A stretch of DNA of 64,000 nucleotides from Sphaerisporangium krabiense (GTDB taxonomy: Bacteria > Actinomycetota > Actinomycetes > Streptosporangiales > Streptosporangiaceae): positions 4,495,501 through 4,559,500 of the forward strand of contig NZ_JACHBR010000001.1 in assembly GCF_014200435.1 (NCBI RefSeq), read 5' to 3'. Below are positions 31,643-40,231 of this stretch, piece after piece. A program made the translations under genes and the position numbers. The notes below the pieces were generated by a model. That model was not told the origin of the DNA. It saw only the letters and a list, made by a program, of their open reading frames with translations, and did not search any database. Numbering within the stretch: position 1 is the stretch's first letter; every line of letters begins with the position of its first letter.

Positions 31643-32293
31643 TCAGGCGGACAGGCGGTGCGGAGGCGAAGGCGCGAGCAGGTCGGGGAGCGGGCAGCCC
31701 AGGGCCCATTCGGCGAGCTGGGCTCGGGCGATCATGGGAAGCTCGGCGGCCCGGCCCTCGCGTAAGGCGGCCGAGGTGAAGCCGCTGGAGGTCACCAGCA
31801 GGCCGGTGTGGCCGGCGTAGGCGTGGGCCAGGGCGCCGAGCAGGTTGCGCACGTGGGGAGAGCCCACGTTGTTCGACCAGCGCTTGCACTGGACGGCGAA
31901 CAGGCGGCCGTCCGGCGCGACGGCGAGGACGTCCACCCCGCCGTCGCCCGCGCCGCCCGTGACGCGGACCTTGCGGAAGCCGTCCCGCCGGAGCAGCGCC
32001 GCCACCAGATGCTCGAACTGCTCGCCGCTCATCTGGTCGATGGTCTCCAGGCGGGCGTTCGCGCGCAGGTAGTGGTCGCGCTGCCGGTGCGACCGGCGGG
32101 CGAGGAGCAGCGCCACGGCGGCGACCGCGACGCCCGCCGTGAGGGTGGCCACGAGCAGCCACGGCCCGGACGCGCGCACGAACCCGACGGTCGCGTTGAT
32201 CAGCGGGACCGCGACGACCAGCCCCACGAGCGCCCACATGATGCCGTCGCCGCTGCGCCTCCCAGCGCGCCGGGCCGGTCGTCGTCGAGCCAT
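31643..32293 (-). CDS. Membrane-anchored Mrr-like restriction endonuclease-fold protein
   Basis: 216 residues from ATG 32293 (GAGGAGG six bases upstream). Two N-terminal hydrophobic helices (IMWALVGLVVAVPLINATVGF and WLLVATLTAGVAVAAVALLLA) precede an Mrr_cat domain: QMSGEQFEHLVAALLRRDGF, then the PD-(D/E)xK core GGAGDGGVDVLAV with Asp and QCKRW with the Lys. Active-site residues are intact. Mrr-type enzymes cut modified DNA; the membrane-tethered form suggests surveillance of incoming DNA or another nucleic acid role. It has no methylase partner nearby. Confidence 0.82.
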   Translation of the reverse strand: MARRRPARRAGRRSGDGIMWALVGLVVAVPLINATVGFVRASGPWLLVATLTAGVAVAAVALLLARRSHRQRDHYLRANARLETIDQMSGEQFEHLVAALLRRDGFRKVRVTGGAGDGGVDVLAVAPDGRLFAVQCKRWSNNVGSPHVRNLLGALAHAYAGHTGLLVTSSGFTSAALREGRAAELPMIARAQLAEWALGCPLPDLLAPSPPHRLSA

Positions 32294-32699
32294 CGCGAAC
32301 CTCCTCGAAGACCCAGGGGGCACCTCGGGACCGAGGTGGCCACACCGAAGAGTGTGAACCCCGCCACCGACAAAATGCGGAAGAGGCGTCTCTGCCGTGG
32401 GTGGGGCATCGCTCGCGGAGACCCATGACGTCGGAGCCGTGCGGCGCCGTCCCGCTCACTCGGGCGACCGTCGATGAGGATCACGAGCCGCTGCTCGGCC
32501 AGGGAGTCGCGCGGCGAAGACCCGGCGTGCGGGTGCGCTGCCGCCGAGCTCCTAGATCATCCCACGTTCCGCGGGCCGTCGTGACCGGATGCTCCCCGCG
32601 TACCTGACGAAACGGCCGTGACGCAGGGGCGGAGCGGGGGAAAAAGGTTTCGGCGCCACGCCCCGCCGCCGGCGCGTGGCCGCCCGGCCGGCGCTCGGA
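32294..32699. other. Intergenic region, no gene seen
   Basis: 406 bases between the nuclease start and the next minus-strand stop. Open frames here lack ribosome sites and resemblance to proteins; I see no clear terminator or repeat. Confidence 0.4.
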
Positions 32700-33458
32700 T
32701 CACTGCGTGGCGGCGGTGCGGAGCGCGTGGAACTGGTCCAGAAGGGCCTGGTCGCCGGTGCGGCGTACGGCCTCGCCGCCGTCGCGGTTCCACAGCCACA
32801 GCAGGAGCGGGACGGCGTCCCCGCTGACGAGCGCGTCCCCGTCGAAGCCCGTCCGGGCGTCCTCGACCGCGACGCCGCCGGGCAGCGCCCGCACCGTCCA
32901 CGCGTGGTGGCTGGTGGAGACCGAGAGGGGACGCTGGTCGGGCGCGTCGAGCAGCGTGCCGAAGTCGTCCTTCCAGCGGGTGCTTCCGTAGCCGACGAAC
33001 AGCTTCAGGACCTCGTCGATGCCGTCGAGGGCGATGTCACCGGGAATGCCGGACACCGGCCGCCCGGCCGCGAGCTCCGCGTCGACGCGGTGGATCACGG
33101 TCTCCTGGGCCATGCGGCGGATCCAGAACCCGACGGTCTGGTCGGGCTCGTACCACGAGGGCGCGGCGTCCCCGGGCTCGTGCGCGGAGAATCGCCCGGT
33201 CAGGACCGCGTACGCCGTGTCGAGCGCGGTCAGGGGGTCCGGGTGCTCGTCCGGCAGGGACTCGGGGAAGGCGCCGAGCCTGATGATCTCGGCCTTGTGG
33301 AGGTACACGTGGGCGACGTGCCGGGCGAGGTCGGCGGCGGACCAGTCGGGGCAGGACGGCACCCGCGCGGCGGGGTCGGCGGCGGCGACGGCATCGCGGA
33401 GCAGGTCGAAGTCTTCCTGAAGACGACCGAGCAGACGAGAGGAATCCATACCTCTCAT
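32700..33458 (-). CDS. Maleylpyruvate isomerase N-terminal (TIGR03083-type) family protein
   Basis: 252 residues with the DinB-like metal-binding helical bundle: SCPDWSAADLARHVAHVYLHKAE, then FWIRRMAQETVIHRVDAELAAGRP, and a beta-rich C-terminal domain ending in LLLWLWNRDGGEAVR. The histidines of the metal site are present. It is a distant relative of the protein at 25406. The start is either ATG 33458 or ATG 33449; GAGAGG sits between them, too close to the second to decide. Confidence 0.82.
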   Translation of the reverse strand: MRGMDSSRLLGRLQEDFDLLRDAVAAADPAARVPSCPDWSAADLARHVAHVYLHKAEIIRLGAFPESLPDEHPDPLTALDTAYAVLTGRFSAHEPGDAAPSWYEPDQTVGFWIRRMAQETVIHRVDAELAAGRPVSGIPGDIALDGIDEVLKLFVGYGSTRWKDDFGTLLDAPDQRPLSVSTSHHAWTVRALPGGVAVEDARTGFDGDALVSGDAVPLLLWLWNRDGGEAVRRTGDQALLDQFHALRTAATQ

Positions 33459-33519
33459 CGAAGCGCACCCACCGGACCGCCCGAACCTGGTTTTTCCCGC
33501 GCCGATGACCGCGAGGGCG

Positions 33520-33855
33520 TCACGGGACCAGGGCCGAGATCTTCTTCGGCACGCACATGCGCCACGACTCCACCACCAGCTCGCGCATCTCGGCGCGGTC
33601 GAGGGCGGCCAGGCGGACGCGGACCCAGTTGTAGCGCTCGTCGGAGGGAAGCGGCATGACGAACTTCTCCGGATTCCCCGCGACCAGCCCCGCCCGTTCC
33701 TCCTTGGGGAACCCGAAGCCCATCAGCGTCTCGTCCGGTGAGACGGACAGGTACACGATCTTCCCGATCCGGAACTTCACATGATCGCGAATCAGGTGCT
33801 CGGTCGTCCGGGGCAGCGCCGACGCCACCGCACGGATCTCCTCGACGGTGACCAT
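33520..33855 (-). CDS. MmcQ/YjbR family protein
   Basis: 111 residues with the family pattern: MVTVEEIRAVASALPRTTEH, a central sheet (KFRIGKIVYLSVSPDETLMG) and the typical YNWVRVRLAALDRAEMREL before a C-terminal helix with CVPKKISA. Members have a CyaY-like fold and are often called DNA-binding, but their function is not established. It is 61 bases downstream of the DinB-like gene's start region on the same strand. Confidence 0.85.
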   Translation of the reverse strand: MVTVEEIRAVASALPRTTEHLIRDHVKFRIGKIVYLSVSPDETLMGFGFPKEERAGLVAGNPEKFVMPLPSDERYNWVRVRLAALDRAEMRELVVESWRMCVPKKISALVP

Positions 33856-33919
33856 GTGCCCCTCCCACGGGTCCGGCGGCTCCCGCGAACGACCCGGACG
33901 GCCGCCCCGTTCCGGCCGA

Positions 33920-35209
33920 TCATATCCACGCCGCGTGGGACGGAGCGCCCGCCGGTTGGAGGCCGTCCGCCGATGCCGGCCCGCCCGCCCCCACCGGCGC
34001 GGGCGCCGGCGGGCGCCACCGGTCCGGGGCTCCGAGACGTCCGGAGGCGAGGGACTCCATCGCCCGGACGACCCCGTACGGGCCGGGGGTGTCGCGCAGG
34101 AGGGCGCCGAGGCGGCGGGCCCGCTCCGCGGCGGCGGTCGCGGCGAGATGGCCGGCGGCCTCCTTGAGCTCGGCGGACGTCGGCACGCCGCCGAGGACGC
34201 GGGCGGCGCCGTGCGCCTCCAGGACCGCGAGGTTGTAGCGGGGCTCGACGTGGTCGCCGGGCACGCCGACGACCGGCACTCCGGCGAGCATCGCCGCCAT
34301 CAGGCTGTTCTGCCCGCCCCGGGTGACCAGCAGGTCCGCTCCGGCCAGGGCTCGCGTGATGCCGGGCGTCCGCGTCACCGTCACGTTGCCGAAGGTGTGC
34401 GGCAGCACGTGGCCGCCCACCCGGTCCTCGCGGGCCGCGACCAGCACGTCGTGGGCGGGCGGCGGGAAGGCGTCCGCGAGCTCGGGGAGCAGGTCCTCGA
34501 TCGTCACCGTCCCGGCGCTGAGGTAGACCACGACGCGGCGGACGCCGTCCGCGGGCGGCGCGGGGGCGCCGGCCAGTTCGAGCGGGGCGAACAGCAGCGG
34601 GCCGGCGTACAGCGTGCCCGGCAGCGTGGCGGGCAGCGGCTCCAGGGCGGGCACGGTGGGCGCGACGTTCAGCGTGCCGCCGCCGTGCAGGAGGCGTTCG
34701 ACGCAGTCGGGGGCCTCCAGGCCGTGCGCGCGGCACAGCGCGGCGTAGGCGTCCTGGACGTGGCGGAACGCCGTGTCCTCCTCGCCTCCGCCCACCAGGC
34801 GGGTGACGTCCGGCGTCGCGATCGTCGCGACCAGCGGCACGCCGGTCAGGCGGGCGGAGACGGCCAGCGTGGCCTGCCACTCGGTGAAGATCACGTCCGG
34901 CCGGAACGCCTCGATCGCGGCACGCTCGGCGGTCACCGCCGCGTCCAGGTAGCCGGGTTCCGCCATCCCGCGCACCCACAGGGCCTCGGCGAAGGTGGCG
35001 TAGTTGCCGTCGCGGACGGTGGCGGGACGCCGGGGGCGCGGCACCGCGTACGTGGCGCCGAGGGGGTGGTCGCCGAGCATGGGGTATCCGGCGGGCGCGA
35101 GGAACGCGACCCGGTGGCCGCGCATGACGGCCTGCTCGGCCACGGCCAGGCACCGCGTCACGGCTCCGACGCCCGCCGCGCCGGCCAGAGGAGCGAAAAG
35201 GACACGCAT
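33920..35209 (-). CDS. GT1-family (MGT/UGT-like) glycosyltransferase
   Basis: 429 residues. The N-terminus (MRVLFAPLAGAAGVGAVTRC) and the C-terminal donor-binding region (TPGITRALAGADLLVTRGGQ followed by NSLMAAMLAGVPVVGVPGDH) follow the GT-B plan of macrolide and antibiotic glycosyltransferases. It would use a nucleotide sugar to decorate or inactivate a small molecule. ATG 35209 has AGGAG seven bases upstream. It is the downstream end of the biosynthetic operon (120 bases after the MFS gene), so it may glycosylate the product or act in self-resistance. Confidence 0.85.
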   Translation of the reverse strand: MRVLFAPLAGAAGVGAVTRCLAVAEQAVMRGHRVAFLAPAGYPMLGDHPLGATYAVPRPRRPATVRDGNYATFAEALWVRGMAEPGYLDAAVTAERAAIEAFRPDVIFTEWQATLAVSARLTGVPLVATIATPDVTRLVGGGEEDTAFRHVQDAYAALCRAHGLEAPDCVERLLHGGGTLNVAPTVPALEPLPATLPGTLYAGPLLFAPLELAGAPAPPADGVRRVVVYLSAGTVTIEDLLPELADAFPPPAHDVLVAAREDRVGGHVLPHTFGNVTVTRTPGITRALAGADLLVTRGGQNSLMAAMLAGVPVVGVPGDHVEPRYNLAVLEAHGAARVLGGVPTSAELKEAAGHLAATAAAERARRLGALLRDTPGPYGVVRAMESLASGRLGAPDRWRPPAPAPVGAGGPASADGLQPAGAPSHAAWI

Positions 35210-35329
35210 CCGGTTTCTCCTGTCACGAGGGACGGAATGTGCTTGCGGGGGTTGGGCCGTACCGGAGGAGGACCGGCACGCCCGGGGAGGGCCGGGCGAC
35301 CGCCACGGCCGGGAGGGGCGGTGCGGTGG

Positions 35330-36643
35330 TCACCGGGCGGGGCGGCGGAGGATCAGGGCGCCGGAGGCCGCGCCCGCCAGTTGGGCGGCGGCGATGGCGA
35401 GGAGCAGCGCCACGGTGCCGGTCCCGGTGGCGAGGCCGGCCAGGGCCGCGCCGGCGGCCGCCGCGGTGCTCTTGAGGCCGGCGCCCAAGGTGAAGACCCG
35501 CGTGCGGGCCTCCGGCGGCGACTCGCGGTCGCGCACCACCAGCAGGGAGCAGAACAGCGCGCTGTTGAGAAGCCCCACCACGGCGAACAGCGGCAGGGCG
35601 GCCCACGCCGACGGCAACGGCGCGATGACCAGGAACGGGACCGTCATCAGGAGCAGGCAGAGCACCACCACGGTCTCCGGCCGGCGCCGCCTGATCGGGA
35701 ACCTGCTGTACAGCAGGCCCCCGGCCAGTCCGCCCACCGCGATGGCCGACATGATCACGCCGGTCAGCGCGGTGTCGTGCGCCCGCACGGCCAGCAGCGC
35801 CGCCAACACCTGCACGGCCCCCATCCCGACCTGCCCGAGGCTGGACCCGACGGTCACCGCGGCGAGGCTCCGGCTCCGCCATATCACCGCCACCGCCCCG
35901 AAACCTCTGCCCCGCCGCCCGGCCCTGTCACGCCCCGCGCCGACACCAGGAGGCCCGCCCCTGTCACGTCCCGCGCCCGCACCGGCCCGCGCCGCGGGCG
36001 TCGTCACGCGCTCCCGCACGGCGGCGCGGTCGGGGATCGGGAGGGTCCACAGCAGCGCGCCGCCCGCGGCCACCACCGCGCCGAGCACGAAGATCGCGAC
36101 GGCCGGGCCGAAGACGCCGGCCAGCACGGCCGCGAGCGCGGGCCCGGCGATCCCGGCCATGCTGTACGACGTGGCGTCCAGCCCGAAGGCGCGGGTGAGC
36201 CGTCCGGGGACCAGCTCGCCGAGCAGGCTGGTCAGCCCGCCGATCATCAGCGGCGCGAAGCAGCCCGCCAGCACGACCAGCAGGACCACCACGACCCTGG
36301 ACGCCTCGATCAGCAGGGTGGCGGCGACCAGCGCCGCCGCGTACGCCAGGTAGGCCGTGACGTAGAGCGGCCGGCGGCGGCGCACGGTGTCGGCGACCGC
36401 GCCGGCGAGCGGGGCGGCGACGACGTGCGGCACCATCAGCGCGGCCACGAGCAGGCCGCCGTACCCGGCGCCGCCGGCGCGCTCCAGGGCGAGCAGGAGC
36501 AACGCCACCCGGGCGCCCTCGTCGGCCAGGCGGAGCAGCACGGCCGTGGTGACGTACCGGGCCAGGACTCCACGCTCGCCCGGCCGATCCCGGGTGGGTT
36601 CACGGGCGTCTGCGCCCTGGGCGGCGGCCGGTCTCACGGACAT
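35330..36643 (-). CDS. MFS exporter of the biosynthetic cluster
   Basis: 437 residues with about twelve hydrophobic segments, e.g. GYGGLLVAALMVPHVVAAPL and GVIMSAIAVGGLAGGLLYSR. The cytoplasmic loop between helices six and seven is Gly/Arg-rich and contains a short repeat (GAGRDRGG / GAGRDRAG). It resembles drug-efflux MFS proteins and is placed after the serine hydrolase (35 bases), so export of the cluster product is the natural reading. Confidence 0.87.
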   Translation of the reverse strand: MSVRPAAAQGADAREPTRDRPGERGVLARYVTTAVLLRLADEGARVALLLLALERAGGAGYGGLLVAALMVPHVVAAPLAGAVADTVRRRRPLYVTAYLAYAAALVAATLLIEASRVVVVLLVVLAGCFAPLMIGGLTSLLGELVPGRLTRAFGLDATSYSMAGIAGPALAAVLAGVFGPAVAIFVLGAVVAAGGALLWTLPIPDRAAVRERVTTPAARAGAGAGRDRGGPPGVGAGRDRAGRRGRGFGAVAVIWRSRSLAAVTVGSSLGQVGMGAVQVLAALLAVRAHDTALTGVIMSAIAVGGLAGGLLYSRFPIRRRRPETVVVLCLLLMTVPFLVIAPLPSAWAALPLFAVVGLLNSALFCSLLVVRDRESPPEARTRVFTLGAGLKSTAAAAGAALAGLATGTGTVALLLAIAAAQLAGAASGALILRRPAR

Positions 36644-36678
36644 CGCTCACTCCCTGACGGAACGTCGGATCTCACCGC

Positions 36679-38115
36679 CTACCCACCGTCCGATCCGCCA
36701 AGCCGCGCCGGGCCGGTGGTGGCGGCGGCGGTGCGCCGGTAGGGCAGGCCGTTGAGGTGGAGGTGGGCGGTCTCCGGGCCGGTGGAGCGGAACCCGGCGG
36801 TGATCGCACGGCTGTCCATGTGCGGCGTCCACGGAGGCGCCGCCAGGCCGGTCCCGGAGTGGGGGGCCGCCCAGACGTCCGGCGCGGCCCTGCGCAGCGG
36901 CACGCGATGCCCGCCGCAGGTCGCGAGCAGGTCGTCGGCTCCGGTGGCGTCCACGTCCACCGGAGCCGCGCCGACACGCCAGTACCGGCCCGCCACCGCG
37001 GCGGCGGGCAGCCACCCCGTGCCCGGTCGCCGGTCGGGCGGTGCGACGCCGTGCTCCGCCAGGATCGCGTCGATCACCTCGTACCGGGCGGCGCGCAGCT
37101 CCGCGCCCCGGTTGTCGGCCCACACGAGTCCTGCGCCGAGCTCCGGGATGGCGAGCAGTTTGCACCACATGCCGGCGTGGAACCCTTCGTGCCCGACCAC
37201 GCGGAGCCCGCCCCGGCGCGTCAGCAGCGTGCCGAGCCCGTACGCCAGGTCCACCTCGACGGGGATGTCGGCGACGGGCCGGTGCGCCCGGGCGACGCCG
37301 CCGATGCCGGACAGCGGGTCGGCGGTGTCGTGGCCGGCCCCCTGGCGCAGGTGCAGCGCGCCGAGCCGGGCCAGGTCGGGGGCGGTGGTGAAGCACAGCG
37401 CGGCGGGAACGTGCCGCGCGTGCGCCGCCGGCGGGTCGGACGGCGAGGGCGGGTGGTGCCGAAGGCGGGGTTCCGGTGCGGTGAGGGCGAAGGTGCTGGC
37501 GGCCATGCCCAGCGGCGCGAACAGCCGCTCGCGGGCCAGGCCGGCGAAGGGACGGCCCGTCACCCGCTCGGCCACGTGCCCGGCCAGGGACGTCCCGGCG
37601 TTGCTGTAGGAGAACACCTCTCCCGGCTCGCCGACGCGCGGCAGCCTGCGCACCTCGGCGAGGGTCGCGCGGCCGAGGTCGCGCGCGCCGCCCCGGGATC
37701 CTGCCGCCTCGACGCGGTCGGGCGGCAGGCCGGAGGTGTGGCCGAGCAGGTGGCGCAGAGTGATCGCGCCCGGGTCCGCGCCGTGCCGCAGGCGCAGCTC
37801 CGGCAGGTACTCGCCGACCGGGGCCGACAGCTCCAGCGTCCCGTCGGCGGCGAGCGCGCAGATCAGCGTCGCGGTGACCAGCTTCGCCACCGAGTACGCG
37901 CGGAAGGCGGTGTCCTCGCGCACCGCGTACGCGGAAGTGCCGGGGAGGCCGGCGCCCAGGCGTCCCGAGGCGACGGTGACCACCGGGCCGGCCCGGTCGA
38001 ACAGGCAGGCCACGGCCCCCGGAACCCCGTGGCGGCGCCGGAAGGACTCCAGACGCGCCCGCAGCGACGCCTCGTCCACGGCCACGCCCCGTCCACGGTC
38101 GGCGACGACGCTCAT
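36679..38115 (-). CDS. Class C beta-lactamase-fold serine hydrolase or acyltransferase
   Basis: 478 residues. ATG 38115 overlaps the upstream stop (ATGA) and has GAGAGGAG five bases ahead. Motifs of the serine beta-lactamase family: SVAK (SxxK, nucleophile Ser in AFRAYSVAKLVTATL), YSN in FSYSNAGTSLAGHV, and HEGFHAG for the third motif. No signal peptide is present, so it is cytoplasmic and unlikely to be a drug-resistance beta-lactamase. Related cluster enzymes such as LovD are acyltransferases that take an acyl group from a carrier protein; that or an esterase role fits here. Confidence 0.85.
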   Translation of the reverse strand: MSVVADRGRGVAVDEASLRARLESFRRRHGVPGAVACLFDRAGPVVTVASGRLGAGLPGTSAYAVREDTAFRAYSVAKLVTATLICALAADGTLELSAPVGEYLPELRLRHGADPGAITLRHLLGHTSGLPPDRVEAAGSRGGARDLGRATLAEVRRLPRVGEPGEVFSYSNAGTSLAGHVAERVTGRPFAGLARERLFAPLGMAASTFALTAPEPRLRHHPPSPSDPPAAHARHVPAALCFTTAPDLARLGALHLRQGAGHDTADPLSGIGGVARAHRPVADIPVEVDLAYGLGTLLTRRGGLRVVGHEGFHAGMWCKLLAIPELGAGLVWADNRGAELRAARYEVIDAILAEHGVAPPDRRPGTGWLPAAAVAGRYWRVGAAPVDVDATGADDLLATCGGHRVPLRRAAPDVWAAPHSGTGLAAPPWTPHMDSRAITAGFRSTGPETAHLHLNGLPYRRTAAATTGPARLGGSDGG

Positions 38116-38636
38116 CGAGGCTCCTCTCTCGTCGTCGGGTGGCTGGAGTTGCGGTGGTGGACGAGGGCCGGGTGGTCCGCGCCGGCGCGGGCCCACCGCA
38201 CCAGGCCGACGAGCAGGACGTGGTCGTAGACGGGGATGGCCTGGGCGATGTCGCACACCAGGGCCGCCGCCGCGCCGTCCAGCACCGGCACGCCGAGATG
38301 GCGGCCGTGGCCGACGCCGTCGAAGCGGCGGCACGTCTCCCCGGTGGCGAAGCGGCGGATCAGCCCGCGCTGCCGCCAGGCCAGCACGTTGACGCCGAAC
38401 CGTCCCGCCGCGAGGGTGTGCCGGAGCGTGCGGCCCGCGCTCGCGAGGGACACCAGCACGCTCGGAGGTTCCAGGGAGAGCGACAGCACCGCGCTGGCCG
38501 TGCACCCGGCGGGCCCGTCCCCGCCCGTGGCGGAGATCACGGTGACGGCCGTGGGGAACTCGGCCATGATCGCGCGGAAGCGGGCGCCGTCCATCTCGGT
38601 CGCGGGCCCGCCGAGGAGCGCGCTGGTCGTGGTCAC
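38112..38636 (-). CDS. Flavin reductase family protein
   Basis: 174 residues, GTG 38636 overlapping the adenylation gene's stop (GTGA). The split-barrel FMN-binding signature is visible (AEFPTAVTVISATGGDGPAG then CTASAVLSLSLEPPSVLVSL, GRFGVNVLAW and CDIAQAIPVYDHVLLVG). Such enzymes supply reduced flavin to a separate monooxygenase. No class A monooxygenase lies in the cluster, so one of the two acyl-CoA-dehydrogenase-fold proteins could be the partner (group D two-component system); this is inference. Confidence 0.88.
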   Translation of the reverse strand: MTTTSALLGGPATEMDGARFRAIMAEFPTAVTVISATGGDGPAGCTASAVLSLSLEPPSVLVSLASAGRTLRHTLAAGRFGVNVLAWRQRGLIRRFATGETCRRFDGVGHGRHLGVPVLDGAAAALVCDIAQAIPVYDHVLLVGLVRWARAGADHPALVHHRNSSHPTTREEPR

Positions 38637-40231
38637 GGCGTGCCTCCGTTCGCGCCTGCGACCGTGCGCGCCAGGGCCCGCCGGTCGATCTTGCCGTTGT
38701 CGTTGAGCGGGAGCGCGTCCAGGCGCGTCGCGCTGGACGGCACCATGTACGCGGGCAGCCGGGCGCGCAGCGCCGCGAGCGCGTCCCCGGAGGGAGGCCC
38801 GCCCGTGTACGCGGCCACGAGGCTCACCCGCCCGGCGTCGCCGGTGAGGGCGAGGACGACGGCGTCGCGCACCCCGGGCAGGTCACGCAGCGCGGCCTCC
38901 ACCTCGCCCGGCTCCACGCGGTACCCGTCCACCTGGACCTGCTGGTCCAGCCGTCCGAGGTGGACGAGGCCGTCGCCGGTCGCGCGCACCCGGTCGCCGG
39001 TCCGGTACCAGTGCTCCGGCGTGAGGGGCGTCGTGCCGTCGTACGCCGTCGCGGCGCCGGCGGCGTCCACGGTGACGAACCGGCCGGCGTCGTCGGCGGG
39101 GTCCAGGTAGCCGGGGAACCGCTGCGGCCCGCGCACCACCAGCTCACCCTCGGCGGCGGGACGGCCCTCGGCGTCCAGGACGAGATGGTCCAGGCCGGGA
39201 TGGACGTCGCCGACGGGCACGGTGCCGTTCGCCGTGTGGGGCCACCGTGCGGGGTCGGCGGGAAGCGTGTGGGCGCTGCAGGTGACGGTCAGCTCGGTCG
39301 GGCCGTAGAGGTTGGCGATCCTGGCGCCCGGCGCGGCCCGCCGCCACGCCTCGGCCTGCGCGAGCGTGAGCTGCTCCCCGGCGAACAGGCTCCACCGCAG
39401 GCCGGGCATGCCGCCCGGCGGCAGCTTGCGCAGCCGTCGCGCCAGCGAGATGACCGACGGCACCGAGAACCAGTGGGTGACGCCGCGCTCGGCGACGAAC
39501 CGGGCCGGGGACATCAGGTCCGCGCGGCCGGGGACCACGAGCGTGGCGCCGGTCGGCCAGGCGGCGAACATGTCGAGCACGGACGGGTCGAAGGTGAGGT
39601 CGAACGCCTGCGACAGGCGCGCGCCCGGCCCCGCGCCGTACAACGGGACGACGTGGTCGAGGTACGCGGCGACGTTGCGGTGCGAGATCGGCACCCCCTT
39701 GGGAACGCCCGTCGATCCGGACGTGAACAGGACGTAGGCCAGGTCGTCCATCCCGGCGTCCCCCACGGGCGCCACCGCGCCCGGCGATCCATCCCTGGTG
39801 TCGCCCACCACGACCGGCACCACCGCACCCTCCGCCTGTATGGCGGGATCGGTTCGCAGGACGGGATCGGCCTCTGCGGCCGGGTCGGCCAGGATGGCGG
39901 CCAGGCCCGCGCGGCGCGCGATCGTCGCGGTGCGCGCGGCGGGGAACGCGGGGTTGAGCGGCACGACCGGCCGGCCAAGCCGCTGTATCGCCAGGTACCC
40001 GGCGTACGCGATGGGGCTGCGGTTCGCGAGGAGCCCCACCGGCGCGCACGGCTCCCCGGCGGTCGCCCGCGGACCGACGCCGTGCCGCAGCAGCCGCACG
40101 GCCAGCGCACCTGCGAGATCGGCCAACTCCGCATAGGAAAGCCGGTATGCCCCGACCTCCAGCGCCACGGCGTCAGGATGATCACGGACACTCGCCGCGA
40201 ACCGTTCATACAGTGGTGCGGATGCGCTCAT
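38633..40231 (-). CDS. Stand-alone amino acid adenylation enzyme (NRPS A-domain type)
   Basis: 532 residues, ATG 40231 with GGAAAGGA upstream and overlapping the previous stop (ATGA). The A-domain core motifs are all present: LSYAEL, YVLFTSGSTGVPKGV (A3), FDPSVLDM (A4, with the Asp that binds the alpha-amine), NLYGPTELTVT (A5), YRTGDRVR (A7), GRLDQQVQVDGYRVE (A8) and NDNGKIDR (A10 Lys). It therefore activates an amino acid as its adenylate. There is no carrier or condensation domain attached; the free carrier protein at 44006 or the fused one at 47371 may receive the product. Specificity is not deduced. Confidence 0.92.
   Translation of the reverse strand: MSASAPLYERFAASVRDHPDAVALEVGAYRLSYAELADLAGALAVRLLRHGVGPRATAGEPCAPVGLLANRSPIAYAGYLAIQRLGRPVVPLNPAFPAARTATIARRAGLAAILADPAAEADPVLRTDPAIQAEGAVVPVVVGDTRDGSPGAVAPVGDAGMDDLAYVLFTSGSTGVPKGVPISHRNVAAYLDHVVPLYGAGPGARLSQAFDLTFDPSVLDMFAAWPTGATLVVPGRADLMSPARFVAERGVTHWFSVPSVISLARRLRKLPPGGMPGLRWSLFAGEQLTLAQAEAWRRAAPGARIANLYGPTELTVTCSAHTLPADPARWPHTANGTVPVGDVHPGLDHLVLDAEGRPAAEGELVVRGPQRFPGYLDPADDAGRFVTVDAAGAATAYDGTTPLTPEHWYRTGDRVRATGDGLVHLGRLDQQVQVDGYRVEPGEVEAALRDLPGVRDAVVLALTGDAGRVSLVAAYTGGPPSGDALAALRARLPAYMVPSSATRLDALPLNDNGKIDRRALARTVAGANGGTP

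Noticed and set aside
36679-38115. Antibiotic-resistance beta-lactamase
   Set aside because: No signal peptide and tight coupling to biosynthetic genes make a periplasmic or secreted drug-hydrolysing role unlikely.
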